Under the pieces are notes generated by a model that was not told the origin of the DNA, did not search any database, and worked only from the letters and a program-made list of their open reading frames with translations. Of a DNA stretch of 64,000 nucleotides, positions 1 to 8,290 are shown one piece after another. Made by a program: the position numbers and the translations under genes. This stretch comes from GCA-003244245 sp050699875 (GTDB taxonomy: Bacteria > Actinomycetota > Actinomycetes > Mycobacteriales > Pseudonocardiaceae), in NCBI GenBank assembly GCA_050699875.1, contig JBOHFX010000132.1, forward strand, positions 3,469 to 67,468, read 5' to 3'. Each line of letters begins with the position of its first letter. Position 1 is the stretch's first letter.

Positions 1-1148
1 CGGGTCATCGTTTCCGCGTCCAACGGCACCGCCACCAAATCGCCGTCAACTGGCCCCACCCGCAGCTGAGGGCGTCCATCGGGGCCGCGGGCGACGGCCG
101 CCAGCAGCTCCCCGCCGGGGCTGGACCGGGCCGCGCGCAGCAGTGCCAACTGGCCGGTTCCCGCGGGTCCCGGCGCCGGGGTCCCGTCCAACCAGCGCAG
201 CTGGCCGTTCACGATCACCTGCCCGGGCACGACCGGCGGTCCGACGGACGCGGCGTAGGAGGCGACATCGGTGGAGTTCCACTCGACCTGCCCTGGCACC
301 AACGGCTCGCCGTCGGCGAGCAGCCGGACGGGGGCAGGGACCAGTCCGTCCAGGGAGGCGACGATCTGCGCTGCGATCAGTCGCCGTTCCTGCTCGCTCA
401 GCGAGTCCACACCGGTCAGATTGACCACCGCCCGCCCAGAGCTGCTCACCAGCACGTTCGATCGCAGGCGAGCTCCTGCTGGCAACGCTGAACGGACGGC
501 TCCCGTCAGTCTCTGGGACGGTCCGGCAAGCAGCATGTCCAGCACTCGCCCGGGCAACGTGGACGCCGGTTGAGCGGGCACCCAGCGCTGGTCGGGCACC
601 AGGGTGCCGCGGTTGGGATCGACGAAGCAAACCCGAACCTGGCGATAGTTGCGCTGGAAGGCGCTGACTTCCACCAGGACTCCCGGCGGGGGGGTGGTGA
701 TCCGCCATTCGCCGTTTTCGATGATCAAGTCGAGCGGTACGGAGAAGCTGCCTGCCGCGGGAGAGAAGCTGCCATCACCGTTGAGCACACCCAACCGCGA
801 ACCTCCGACCCGGATGCGGCGGAACCCGTCGGCCGAGTCGGCCTGCGGGGTAGCACCGGGAGTGTCCTCAACCACGGTAAGGCCGGCGCGGTCATCCCAG
901 GTCATCGCCGCGTCCGACGATAGGAAGGCTCGGGCCGCGGCGTGGCCGTCCGCCGGGCTGCCGGTGGCCTCGATGAAGTCGCGGACGAGCCGGAAGGGGT
1001 CCACACCCCGTTCCGGACCGGCCGGAGGACCCGACTGGGAGCCGATCGGTACCGACCGCACCACTTGAATGTCGGAGCTGCCCGGAATAGCTGCACATCC
1101 CGCGAGCGCACTCAGCGCAGCAACAGCAGCGAGCAGGCGCCTGCGCAT
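1..1148 (-). CDS. lpqB: Lipoprotein LpqB, 3' end cut by window edge
   Basis: LpqB is the lipoprotein partner of the MtrAB two-component system and is thought to modulate MtrB at the membrane. The ATG at 1146-1148 starts MRRRLLAAVAALSALAGC, a classic lipoprotein signal with lipobox LAGC, so the mature protein is lipid-anchored at the Cys. The following residues (AAIPGSSDIQVVRSVPIG) fit the family N-terminus. The start overlaps the mtrB stop by one base (TGATG), so the two are translationally coupled. The reading frame stays open to position 1, giving about 382 codons; full LpqB proteins are near 580 residues, so the C-terminal propeller part lies outside the window. Identity rests on signal peptide, position and synteny. 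Confidence 0.9.
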   Translation of the reverse strand, partial: MRRRLLAAVAALSALAGCAAIPGSSDIQVVRSVPIGSQSGPPAGPERGVDPFRLVRDFIEATGSPADGHAAARAFLSSDAAMTWDDRAGLTVVEDTPGATPQADSADGFRRIRVGGSRLGVLNGDGSFSPAAGSFSVPLDLIIENGEWRITTPPPGVLVEVSAFQRNYRQVRVCFVDPNRGTLVPDQRWVPAQPASTLPGRVLDMLLAGPSQRLTGAVRSALPAGARLRSNVLVSSSGRAVVNLTGVDSLSEQERRLIAAQIVASLDGLVPAPVRLLADGEPLVPGQVEWNSTDVASYAASVGPPVVPGQVIVNGQLRWLDGTPAPGPAGTGQLALLRAARSSPGGELLAAVARGPDGRPQLRVGPVDGDLVAVPLDAETMT

Positions 1149-2926
1149 CACTGACGCCCCGGTCCAGCGGGCACCGTCGCGTCCGGCACCGTCGCGTCCG
1201 GCACCGTCGCGTCGGTCACTTCGGCGTCGGTCACTTCGGCGTCGGTCACTTCCGCGTCGGCCGCGGGAAGTGACTGCGGCAGGGAGTCCTGTGCTGGGGA
1301 GCGGTCGGGGACGGCGTTGTCAGGACCTAGCGGCAGCGGGCTGCTGGTGAGCTCACCGCCCTGCTCTCGGGGGAGCGTGAGCCGGAACGCGCTGCCTTGC
1401 CCGGGCTGGCCCCAGGCCTGCAGCCACCCCCCGTGCAACCGGGCGTCCTCCAGGCTGATCGACAATCCCAGCCCGGTGCCTCCGGTGCGCCGGTCCCGCG
1501 AAGGGTCGCCGCGCCAGAATCGGGTGAACACCAGGTCCTGCTGGCCTGGTTGCAGCCCCACGCCGTGGTCGCGGACCAGCACCGCAACTGCGCCGCTGTC
1601 CGCGCCGACGGTCAGCCGGACCGGACGACCCTCGCTGTGGTCCAGCGCGTTGGTGAGCAGATTACGCACGATCCGCTCGACCCGCCGCGGGTCGATCTCG
1701 GCGATCACCTCGGTATCAGGCAGATCGAGCTCCAGTGGAGTGCCGGCACGGTCCACCACCGCACGCACCGAATCCACCGCATGCGCCACGGTGACCCGCA
1801 CGTCGACCGTCTCGCTGTGTAGATCGGCCACTCCGGCGTCCAGCCGGGAGATCTCCAGGAGGTCAGCGAGCAGCGCCTCGAACCGGTCCAACTCGTGCAC
1901 CAGCAGCTCCGCCGAACGATGCAGCACCGGGTGCAGGTTGTCGCGCGATTCGTAAAGCAGATCGGCAGCCATCCGCACGGTGGTCAGCGGGGTGCGCAGC
2001 TCGTGGGACACATCGGAGGTGAATCCACGCTGCAGCTCACCGAACTCCTCCAACTGGCGGATCTGCCGCTGGATGCTGGCGGCCATCTCGTTGAACGAGG
2101 TACCCAACCGCGCCATGTCGTCCTCCCCAACGACCGGCATGCGCTCGGAGAGGTGGCCACCGGCGAAGCGTTCGGCGACCTCGGCGGCCTGCCGGACCGG
2201 GACTACGACCTGGCGGGTTACCAGGCTGGTGATAACCGCGATGAGTCCCAGCAGCACCAGCCCGCCTACGACCAGAGTGGACTGCACCAGGCGCAGCGTG
2301 CGCTGCTCGGCGGTGAGCGGGAACAGGAGGTAGAGCTGCATGGTACGACCCGCGCTGGCGACCGGCATGCCAACGGCCAGCATCGTCACCCCAGCCGATC
2401 CCCGTCGCACCGTGATGATCTTGTGGGCCAGCGCGCCGCGCTCCACCGCAGAGCGCAGTACCGCAGGGACGTCTTCCAGTGGGCCGATCTTCTGGCCCGT
2501 CCCGACCACCCCCGAAGGGCCGCCGCCGTCCACCAGCACCGGCTCGTACGCGCCGGCACCGGCCGTCGCGGGAGCGGTCCCGGTGGGGTCGGGATTGGTC
2601 ATCCGGTCCACGGCGATGGCGAGCCTGGCGGCCAACGACTCCGAGGTGGGATCGACGGAGCCGAGCTCGGACTCCACAAGGACCTTGTTGTTCTCCGCCT
2701 GCAGCAGCGCAGCCTGTGTCTTGTTCTCGATCAGCCGCTCGGCGAGCTGGGCCTGCAACACCATGCCCAGCACCAGTACAACGCTGGAAGACAGCACCAC
2801 AGTGCTGCTCACCACACGGATCTTCAGGGAACGGCGCCACGTCGTACCGGCCACCGTGGCCAGCTCGTGGGCCGCTCCGGCGGCCCGGCGCTGGGCGTCG
2901 GTGGCACGGCCGACGAGAGCCCTCAC
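1148..2926 (-). CDS. mtrB: Sensor histidine kinase MtrB
   Basis: MtrB is the membrane histidine kinase that phosphorylates MtrA in control of cell division, wall homeostasis and osmotic responses. The chosen GTG start (2924-2926) lies 43 nt after the mtrA stop and gives 592 residues; a longer frame would run into mtrA. In order there is a first transmembrane segment (about residues 30-50), an extracellular sensor domain, a second membrane segment, a HAMP domain, the HisKA box with SHELRTPL, and an ATPase domain with NLLTNALDHS and GTGLGLS. The C-terminal tail carries six tandem 5-residue units, DAEVT x3 and DATVP x3, encoded by an exact 15-bp repeat array (see separate entry). The tail is not part of the kinase fold. 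The gene is coupled to lpqB downstream. Confidence 0.96.
   Translation of the reverse strand: MRALVGRATDAQRRAAGAAHELATVAGTTWRRSLKIRVVSSTVVLSSSVVLVLGMVLQAQLAERLIENKTQAALLQAENNKVLVESELGSVDPTSESLAARLAIAVDRMTNPDPTGTAPATAGAGAYEPVLVDGGGPSGVVGTGQKIGPLEDVPAVLRSAVERGALAHKIITVRRGSAGVTMLAVGMPVASAGRTMQLYLLFPLTAEQRTLRLVQSTLVVGGLVLLGLIAVITSLVTRQVVVPVRQAAEVAERFAGGHLSERMPVVGEDDMARLGTSFNEMAASIQRQIRQLEEFGELQRGFTSDVSHELRTPLTTVRMAADLLYESRDNLHPVLHRSAELLVHELDRFEALLADLLEISRLDAGVADLHSETVDVRVTVAHAVDSVRAVVDRAGTPLELDLPDTEVIAEIDPRRVERIVRNLLTNALDHSEGRPVRLTVGADSGAVAVLVRDHGVGLQPGQQDLVFTRFWRGDPSRDRRTGGTGLGLSISLEDARLHGGWLQAWGQPGQGSAFRLTLPREQGGELTSSPLPLGPDNAVPDRSPAQDSLPQSLPAADAEVTDAEVTDAEVTDATVPDATVPDATVPAGPGRQ
1170..1259 (-). 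repeat. Six 15-bp tandem repeats in the mtrB 3' end
   Basis: Six consecutive 15-base units fill this stretch. Three are ggcaccgtcgcgtcc/g and three are gtcacttcggcgtcg or a one-base variant. On the minus strand they encode three DAEVT units followed by three DATVP units at the extreme C-terminus of MtrB. The period is exactly five codons, so copy-number change keeps the frame. Such arrays expand and contract by slippage. Confidence 0.93.
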
Positions 2927-2969
2927 CGCGGAGTGAATCCTGAACCGAGGATCCCCAACGCCGGGATCC

Positions 2970-3647
2970 TCACGGTGTGCCGGCCTTATACCCGACGCCG
3001 CGCACGGTGAGCACCACCTCCGGATGCTCGGGGTCGCGCTCGACCTTGGAGCGAAGCCGCTGTACGTGCACATTGACCAGTCTGGTGTCCGCGGCGTGCC
3101 GGTAACCCCAGACCTGCTCAAGTAACACCTCGCGGGTGAACACCTGGCGCGGCTTGCGGGCCAGCGCAACCAGCAGGTCGAACTCCAGCGGAGTCAGCAA
3201 GATCTGCGTTCCGTCCCGGCTGACCTGGTGACCGGGCACATCGATTGCGAGGTCGCCGATGGTGAGCTGCTCGGCGGGATCGACCTCGGCGCGGCGCAAC
3301 CGGGTCCGTAATCTCGCCACCAGCTCCTTGGGTTTGAACGGCTTGACGACGTAGTCGTCCGCCCCGGATTCCAGCCCCAGCACCACGTCGACGGTGTCGC
3401 TCTTGGCGGTGAGCATCACGATCGGCACACCGGACTCGGCCCGGATCGCCTTACACACGTCGATGCCGCTCATACCCGGCAACATGAGATCCAGCAGCAC
3501 CAGATCTGGCTTCAGTTCGCGCAGCGCAGGCATCGCCTTGGTACCTTCGGCGACCACCGCGGTGTCGAAGCCCTCCCCGCGCAACACAATGGTCAACATC
3601 TCCGCAAGGGCGGGGTCATCGTCAACTACGAGCACACGAGCACTCAT
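2970..3647 (-). CDS. mtrA: Response regulator MtrA
   Basis: This is the OmpR-family DNA-binding response regulator paired with MtrB. The start MSARVLVVDDD (ATG 3645-3647) gives 225 residues, matching mycobacterial MtrA. The receiver domain has the acidic pocket DDD at residues 9-11, phospho-acceptor D53 in LLDLMLPG, and the conserved Lys in VVKPFKPKEL. The C-terminal winged helix includes LLEQVWGYRHAADTRLVNVH and ends GVGYKAGTP. The order tmk-mtrA-mtrB-lpqB is the conserved actinobacterial arrangement. A longer reading that starts upstream (MHRRAQ) has no support. Confidence 0.97.
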   Translation of the reverse strand: MSARVLVVDDDPALAEMLTIVLRGEGFDTAVVAEGTKAMPALRELKPDLVLLDLMLPGMSGIDVCKAIRAESGVPIVMLTAKSDTVDVVLGLESGADDYVVKPFKPKELVARLRTRLRRAEVDPAEQLTIGDLAIDVPGHQVSRDGTQILLTPLEFDLLVALARKPRQVFTREVLLEQVWGYRHAADTRLVNVHVQRLRSKVERDPEHPEVVLTVRGVGYKAGTP

Positions 3648-3701
3648 GGCACCATCGTGACATTGCGCGCGACGATGCACGCGGTGGGGCGTCGATGCGG
3701 G

Positions 3702-4340
3702 TCATCCACCGAGCATCTGCACCGCGACATCGGCGGGTTCGGAGGTGCCGTCAACGACCAACCAGGGTGCCAGCCAGCCAATCGCGGCAAGCCCGTCATA
3801 GACCGCGGCGCACCGGGCTTGCAGACCTCGATCAATCTCGTAGGAATCTTTCGTCCGCGCGCGGTCCGCCTCGGCCCGACCGTCCGCGCGAGCTGCCGCG
3901 ACGCTCACCGGCACCCGCAGCAGCAGCTGGACATCGGGCACAGGAACGCCGAAGCGGTCCACTTCCAGGGCACGGATCCACTCGACGAAGGGTCCCCCGG
4001 CGTTCTCGTGCAGCCGCGCCGCGCCGTAGGCCGCGTTGGACGCGACATAGCGGTCCAGCAGCACCACATCGTGGCGAGCGCGCAGCGCGCGCAGCTCGGC
4101 CGCGGCGTCGCGACGGTCCAGTGCAAACAACACAGCCATGGCGTACGCCGAGTCGGCCAGGTCGCCCAGCCGCCCGTACAGGGCGTCGGCCACCAGGTCG
4201 GCGTGCACATCAGTGCCGTAGCGAGGAAACGCCATCCGCCCAACCGACGCATGCTGCGCGGTGAGCACCGCGGTCACGGCGTCGGCGACGGTACGCTTGC
4301 CCGCCCCGTCCAACCCCTCGATCACAACCAGGCGGCCCAC
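3702..4340 (-). CDS. tmk: Thymidylate kinase
   Basis: This enzyme phosphorylates dTMP to dTDP for DNA synthesis in the cytosol. The protein has 212 residues. It begins MGRLVVIEGLDGAGKRT, which contains the P-loop, then has the substrate-binding FPRYG and the DRYVASNAAYG segment typical of TMP kinases, and an Arg-rich LID region (RADGRAEADRARTKDSYE). It sits 54 bp upstream of mtrA on the same strand, as in mycobacteria. Confidence 0.95.
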   Translation of the reverse strand: MGRLVVIEGLDGAGKRTVADAVTAVLTAQHASVGRMAFPRYGTDVHADLVADALYGRLGDLADSAYAMAVLFALDRRDAAAELRALRARHDVVLLDRYVASNAAYGAARLHENAGGPFVEWIRALEVDRFGVPVPDVQLLLRVPVSVAAARADGRAEADRARTKDSYEIDRGLQARCAAVYDGLAAIGWLAPWLVVDGTSEPADVAVQMLGG

Positions 4341-4385
4341 GGCTGCACACGCTAGACCCGCCTAGCGGTTCTCCTTGGAGGGCGC

Positions 4386-5735
4386 TCAGGGCGTTTTTCC
4401 AGGGCGCATCCGGGTGACCAGGGCGGTGTCGTACTGCCCGGAGACGAATTCAGCATGCTCCAGCAGCTCGGCGTGGAAGGGCAGATTGCATTTGGGCCCG
4501 GTCACGGTGAATCCGGCCACCGCCGTCCGGGCCCGTTCCAGCGCCTGCTCCCGATCCGAACCGTGCACTATCAGCTTGGCCAGCAGCGAGTCATAGAACG
4601 GCGTCACGGTGGTGCCCACTGTGTAGCCGGCGTCCACCCGCACTCCATCTCCGGTCGGCTCCACCCACTCGGTGACCGGCCCGGGACCCGGCAGGAACCG
4701 CTTCGGATCCTCGGCGTTGACCCGTAGCTCTATCGCGTGCCCGCGCGGGTCGAGCGTGTCCACGTCGAAGCCGGGTTCCGCGCCAGCGGCGATGCGCAGC
4801 TGGGTTGCCACCAGGTCGACGCCGTAGCGAAACTCGGTCACTGGATGCTCCACTTGCAGCCTGGTGTTCATCTCCAGGAAGAAGAACTCACCGGTGTCCT
4901 GGTCGAGCAGGAACTCCACCGTTCCCGCATTGCGGTAGTCCACCGTCGATGCGGCCAGCATCGCGGTGTGCTCCATCCGGCGGCGCAGGTCTGACTCAAC
5001 TGCGGGTGATGGGCTCTCCTCGGCGACCTTCTGGTTGCGCCGCTGCACCGAGCAGTCACGCTCACCCAGCGCTACCACCCGACCGTCGGCCAGCCCGAGC
5101 ACCTGTACCTCCACGTGCCGCACTCGGGGGAAGTACCGCTCCACGAACAGCCGCGGATCCCCGAAGAGCCGCTGCGCGAACGCGCTGACCCTGGGGTACT
5201 CCGCCCGCGCCGCTGCTGTGTCGACTGCCACGGCCATCCCCATCCCGCCTCCCCCGGCGGCGGCCTTGAGCATGACGGGGAAACCGACCCGCTCGGCTTC
5301 GGCGATCGCATCGTCGGCCACGGCCACAGCACCAGTCGAACCGGGCGCCACCGGCACCCCGGCCGCCGCCACGATGTCCCGTGCAGCGACCTTGTCACCC
5401 ATCGCGGAGATGGTCTCGGCACGGGGCCCCACCCACGCCAGCCCCGCATCGGCTACCGCCCGGGCGAATCCGGCGTCTTCGGACAGGAATCCGTACCCGG
5501 GATGCACTGCGACCGCGCCGGTCCTGCGAGCAACGTCAAGTAGCTGCTCGGCATCCCGGTAAGCCTGCGCGGGTGGCCCGGTGAGCTCTACCGCCTCGTC
5601 AGCCTCGGCGACGAACGGCAGCTGGACGTCCACCGAGGAGTGCACCGCGATGGTGCGGACTCCCAACGTTCGCGCGGTGCGGATCACCCGTCGGGCGATC
5701 TCACCGCGGTTGGCAACCAACAGCGACTCAAACAC
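4386..5735 (-). CDS. accC: Biotin carboxylase subunit (acyl-CoA carboxylase)
   Basis: This enzyme carboxylates biotin on a carrier protein using ATP and bicarbonate, as the first half-reaction of an acyl-CoA carboxylase. The GTG start at 5733-5735 begins VFESLLVANRGEIARRV, the standard N-terminus, and gives 449 residues, the size of a stand-alone biotin carboxylase. Visible motifs are the ATP-grasp glycine loop KAAAGGGGMGM, the RNQKVAEESPSP segment, and EMNTRLQVEHPVTE. There is no biotinyl domain, so the carrier must be supplied by another gene. The start overlaps the stop of the upstream permease gene by 8 nt (GTGTTTGA), so the two are coupled although their functions look unrelated. A paralogue in a specific catabolic carboxylase is possible. 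Confidence 0.9.
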   Translation of the reverse strand: MFESLLVANRGEIARRVIRTARTLGVRTIAVHSSVDVQLPFVAEADEAVELTGPPAQAYRDAEQLLDVARRTGAVAVHPGYGFLSEDAGFARAVADAGLAWVGPRAETISAMGDKVAARDIVAAAGVPVAPGSTGAVAVADDAIAEAERVGFPVMLKAAAGGGGMGMAVAVDTAAARAEYPRVSAFAQRLFGDPRLFVERYFPRVRHVEVQVLGLADGRVVALGERDCSVQRRNQKVAEESPSPAVESDLRRRMEHTAMLAASTVDYRNAGTVEFLLDQDTGEFFFLEMNTRLQVEHPVTEFRYGVDLVATQLRIAAGAEPGFDVDTLDPRGHAIELRVNAEDPKRFLPGPGPVTEWVEPTGDGVRVDAGYTVGTTVTPFYDSLLAKLIVHGSDREQALERARTAVAGFTVTGPKCNLPFHAELLEHAEFVSGQYDTALVTRMRPGKTP

Positions 5736-7209
5736 CCACCCGATCCCCCTGCCGGAGCCGCGACTTGCGGGCCCCATAGGCGAAGTAGACAACCAGACCG
5801 ATGGCTAGCCACACCAGGAACCGGATCCAGGTCCCCACCGAGAGGTTCAGCATCAGCCACAGGCAGGACAGGATCGCCAGCAGTGGTACCAGCGGCACCA
5901 GCGGGGTCCGGAAGCCGCGGGGAAGGTCGGGCCGGGTCCGGCGCAGCACCAGCACCCCCGCAGCCACCAGCACGAAGGCGAACAGGGCACCGATGTTGAC
6001 CATCTGCTCCAGGCGGACGATCGGAAAAAGCGCGGCAACGACGCCGACGACCGCGCCGACTCCGACGGTGGCCCGCACCGGAGTACCACGTGAACCCGTC
6101 CGGGCCAGTGCCCGGGGCATCAGACCGTCGCGGGACATCGCGAACAGGACCCTGATCTGGCCCAGCATGAGGATCATCGCCACCGTCGTGAGCCCGGCCA
6201 GCGCGCCGAGTGCGATGATCCCGGCGATCCAGGGCAGCCCGACGTTGGCGAAGGCGGTCGCCAGGGTGGCGGTGTCCCCGTCGGGTGAGGTGGTCAATGC
6301 GGTGTAGGGCTGCATGCCCGTGATGACCAGGGCGACCGCCACGTAGAGCACCGTGACGATCACCAGCGCCCCGATGATGGCCCGCGGCATGTCGCGCTGG
6401 GGATTGCGAGCTTCCTCGGCGGTGGTGGCCACGATGTCGAAGCCGATGAAGGCAAAGAACACCACCGAGGCCGCCGCCAGCACCCCGAACACCCCGTACG
6501 TGCTGCCTTCCGCGCCGAACAGCAGTGAGAACAGCGACTGCTCTGACCCACCGCTACTCCCACCGGGTTGAGCCGGCGGGATGTAGGGGGTGTAGTTGCT
6601 CGCCCGGACATAGCCGATCCCGACGGCGATCACCAGCAGCACGACGGCCACCTTGATAGCGGTGATCACCTGGCTGACCCGGGAGGAGAGTTTGACGCCC
6701 AGGGCGAGGACCACCGTGAGCACACCGACGATCAACAGGGCGGCCCAATCGACGGCGATGCCAGAGACGGTCACGGTGGTGGCGATCGCACCACCGGTCG
6801 CATCACTCAGGTACGCCGACCAGGACTTGGCCAGCACCGCGCCGCCCACGCTGAACTCCAGCACCAGATCCCACCCGATGATCCAGGCGATGAACTCGCC
6901 GAAGGTGGCGTAGGAATAGGTGTAGGCACTACCGGCTACCGGGACGGTGGAGGCCAGCTCGGCGTAGCACAGGACGGCGAACCCGCAGGCGATGGCGGCC
7001 AGGACGTAGGACAGCGACACCGCCGGACCTGCAGTGTCCCCGGCCTGCTGGGCCGCAAGCACGAAGATCCCGGCACCGATGGACACCGCGACGCCGAACA
7101 CCGTGAGGTCCAGCGCACCGAGGTTGCGGCGCAGCCTGGTTTCCGGCTGTTCGGTATCCGCTATGGACTGCTCGATCGACTTGGTCCGCCACAGGCCGCT
7201 GCTCGCCAT
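5728..7209 (-). CDS. APC-family cationic amino acid permease
   Basis: This is an inner-membrane amino acid transporter of the CAT-like branch of the APC superfamily. The ATG at 7207-7209 (MASSGLWRTKSIEQS) is preceded by AGGAGG 8 nt upstream and gives 493 residues. The first membrane helix carries GVAVSIGAGIFVLA, the substrate-binding loop typical of the family. The helix after the central loop has FFAFIGFDIVATTAEEARNP, another family signature, and the loop between is rich in Gly and Ser. About 12 transmembrane segments are visible. The substrate (Lys, Arg or other) cannot be told from sequence. Its stop overlaps the accC start. Confidence 0.9.
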   Translation of the reverse strand: MASSGLWRTKSIEQSIADTEQPETRLRRNLGALDLTVFGVAVSIGAGIFVLAAQQAGDTAGPAVSLSYVLAAIACGFAVLCYAELASTVPVAGSAYTYSYATFGEFIAWIIGWDLVLEFSVGGAVLAKSWSAYLSDATGGAIATTVTVSGIAVDWAALLIVGVLTVVLALGVKLSSRVSQVITAIKVAVVLLVIAVGIGYVRASNYTPYIPPAQPGGSSGGSEQSLFSLLFGAEGSTYGVFGVLAAASVVFFAFIGFDIVATTAEEARNPQRDMPRAIIGALVIVTVLYVAVALVITGMQPYTALTTSPDGDTATLATAFANVGLPWIAGIIALGALAGLTTVAMILMLGQIRVLFAMSRDGLMPRALARTGSRGTPVRATVGVGAVVGVVAALFPIVRLEQMVNIGALFAFVLVAAGVLVLRRTRPDLPRGFRTPLVPLVPLLAILSCLWLMLNLSVGTWIRFLVWLAIGLVVYFAYGARKSRLRQGDRVGV

Positions 7210-7252
7210 GGTTAACCCCTCCTGATTCTCCCTCGGCGTGGTTGCCCGGCAA

Positions 7253-8176
7253 TCAACGGCGGGTCGCCGGGGTGCGATCCAGGTCCGGCTCCAAGTAGAT
7301 GATCCGGGCGGCGGGGACCGCGCTGCGGATGCGCTCCTCGGCCTCGTTGATGATCCGGGCGACCTCACCGGTGGACATCGTGGCCGGTACCGCGATCTTG
7401 GCTCCGATCAGCAGCTCGTCTGGGCCGATGTACTGGGTCCTGATGTGGATCACCCGATCGACGCCGTCCCCTACTATCGCGGAGCGGATGCGGCCTAACT
7501 CGTCCGGTCGGGACCCCTCCCCGATCAGCAGGCTCTTGGTCTCAATGATGAGGATGATCGCGATCACGCCCAGCAGGACGCCGATGCACAGCGTGCCGAT
7601 CGCGTCCCAGACGACCTCTCCGGTGAGCACCGACAGTCCGACGCCACCGAGCGCGAGAACCAGCCCGAACAAGGCGCCGGCGTCCTCCAGCAGGACAACC
7701 GGGAGCTCCGGGGTCTTGGACTGCCGGATGAACTCCCACCAGGTGCCGTTGCCCTTGAGCGGGCGGGACTCCCTGATCGCGGTGCGGAAGCTCAGGGTCT
7801 CCAGCACGATCGCCACCACCAGGATCACGATCGCGACCAGCGGCGAAGTGAGTTCTTCGGTACTCGCCAACTTGTGGATACCCTCATACAGCGCGAACAC
7901 CGACCCCAGGCTGAACAGCAGCAGCGCCACGACGAAGGAGTAGAAGTAGCGATCGCGGCCGTAGCCGAACGGATGCTGCTGGGTGGCTTCACGCTGGGCG
8001 CGCTTCTGGCCTAGCAGCAGCAGGGCCTGGTTGGACGTGTCAGCCACCGAGTGCACACCCTCGGCCAGCATCGACGACGATCCGGTGATCAGGTAACCGA
8101 TGAACTTCGCCACTGCGATACCGGCGTTGGCCAGCAACGCCGCGATGATCGCGATCCTCCCACCGCCCGCTGACAC
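7253..8176 (-). CDS. Cation diffusion facilitator family transporter
   Basis: This is a membrane exporter of divalent metal ions by proton antiport. I chose the GTG start at 8174-8176 (VSAGGGRIAIIAALL) because GAGGAGG lies about 7 nt upstream and homologues begin near here; a TTG at 8212 would add 12 residues. The protein has about 307 residues with around six membrane segments. Metal-site signature residues appear in MLAEGVHSVADTSNQ and the HPFGYGRDRYFYSF loop, and a second pair near LLEDAGALFG. The soluble C-terminal domain has the DRVIHIRTQYIGPDELLIGAK strand region. It belongs to the branch with HxxxD motifs often annotated as Zn/Mn or Fe exporters; the metal is not assigned. Confidence 0.88.
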   Translation of the reverse strand: MSAGGGRIAIIAALLANAGIAVAKFIGYLITGSSSMLAEGVHSVADTSNQALLLLGQKRAQREATQQHPFGYGRDRYFYSFVVALLLFSLGSVFALYEGIHKLASTEELTSPLVAIVILVVAIVLETLSFRTAIRESRPLKGNGTWWEFIRQSKTPELPVVLLEDAGALFGLVLALGGVGLSVLTGEVVWDAIGTLCIGVLLGVIAIILIIETKSLLIGEGSRPDELGRIRSAIVGDGVDRVIHIRTQYIGPDELLIGAKIAVPATMSTGEVARIINEAEERIRSAVPAARIIYLEPDLDRTPATRR

Positions 8177-8217
8177 CCTCAGTGCCTCCTCTCGCTCTTT
8201 CCGGCGAGCCAAGCTGG

Positions 8218-8282
8218 CGCCATTCGGAGCCTAATGGTGGTTTGGTCCGATTTCCAGCTCGCCATTCGGTTGACGAATGGCG
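8218..8282. repeat. Pair of CCATTCGG-type palindromes
   Basis: Two hairpins lie between manA and the cation exporter gene. The first (8218-8239) is a 7-bp stem including one G-T pair, containing CCATT and AATGG. The second (8260-8282) is a perfect 9-bp stem CGCCATTCG, loop GTTGA, CGAATGGCG. The same CCATTCGG core forms a stronger hairpin pair at 32660-32727. Neither has a T-tract, so they look more like REP-type palindromes than intrinsic terminators, though a role in ending manA transcription is possible. Confidence 0.6.
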
Positions 8283-8290
8283 GCATAGGC

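Noticed and set aside
46..708. Long minus-strand frame MADHHPPAGSPGG at the window start
   Set aside because: It is in a different frame from lpqB, which starts with a clear lipobox signal at 1148 and stays open through this region. The frame is a high-GC shadow.
2927..3169. Longer mtrB reading starting at 3169
   Set aside because: It would overlap mtrA by 200 bp and begins with Arg/Ser-rich sequence unlike MtrB. The GTG at 2926 fits the family and the intergenic gap.
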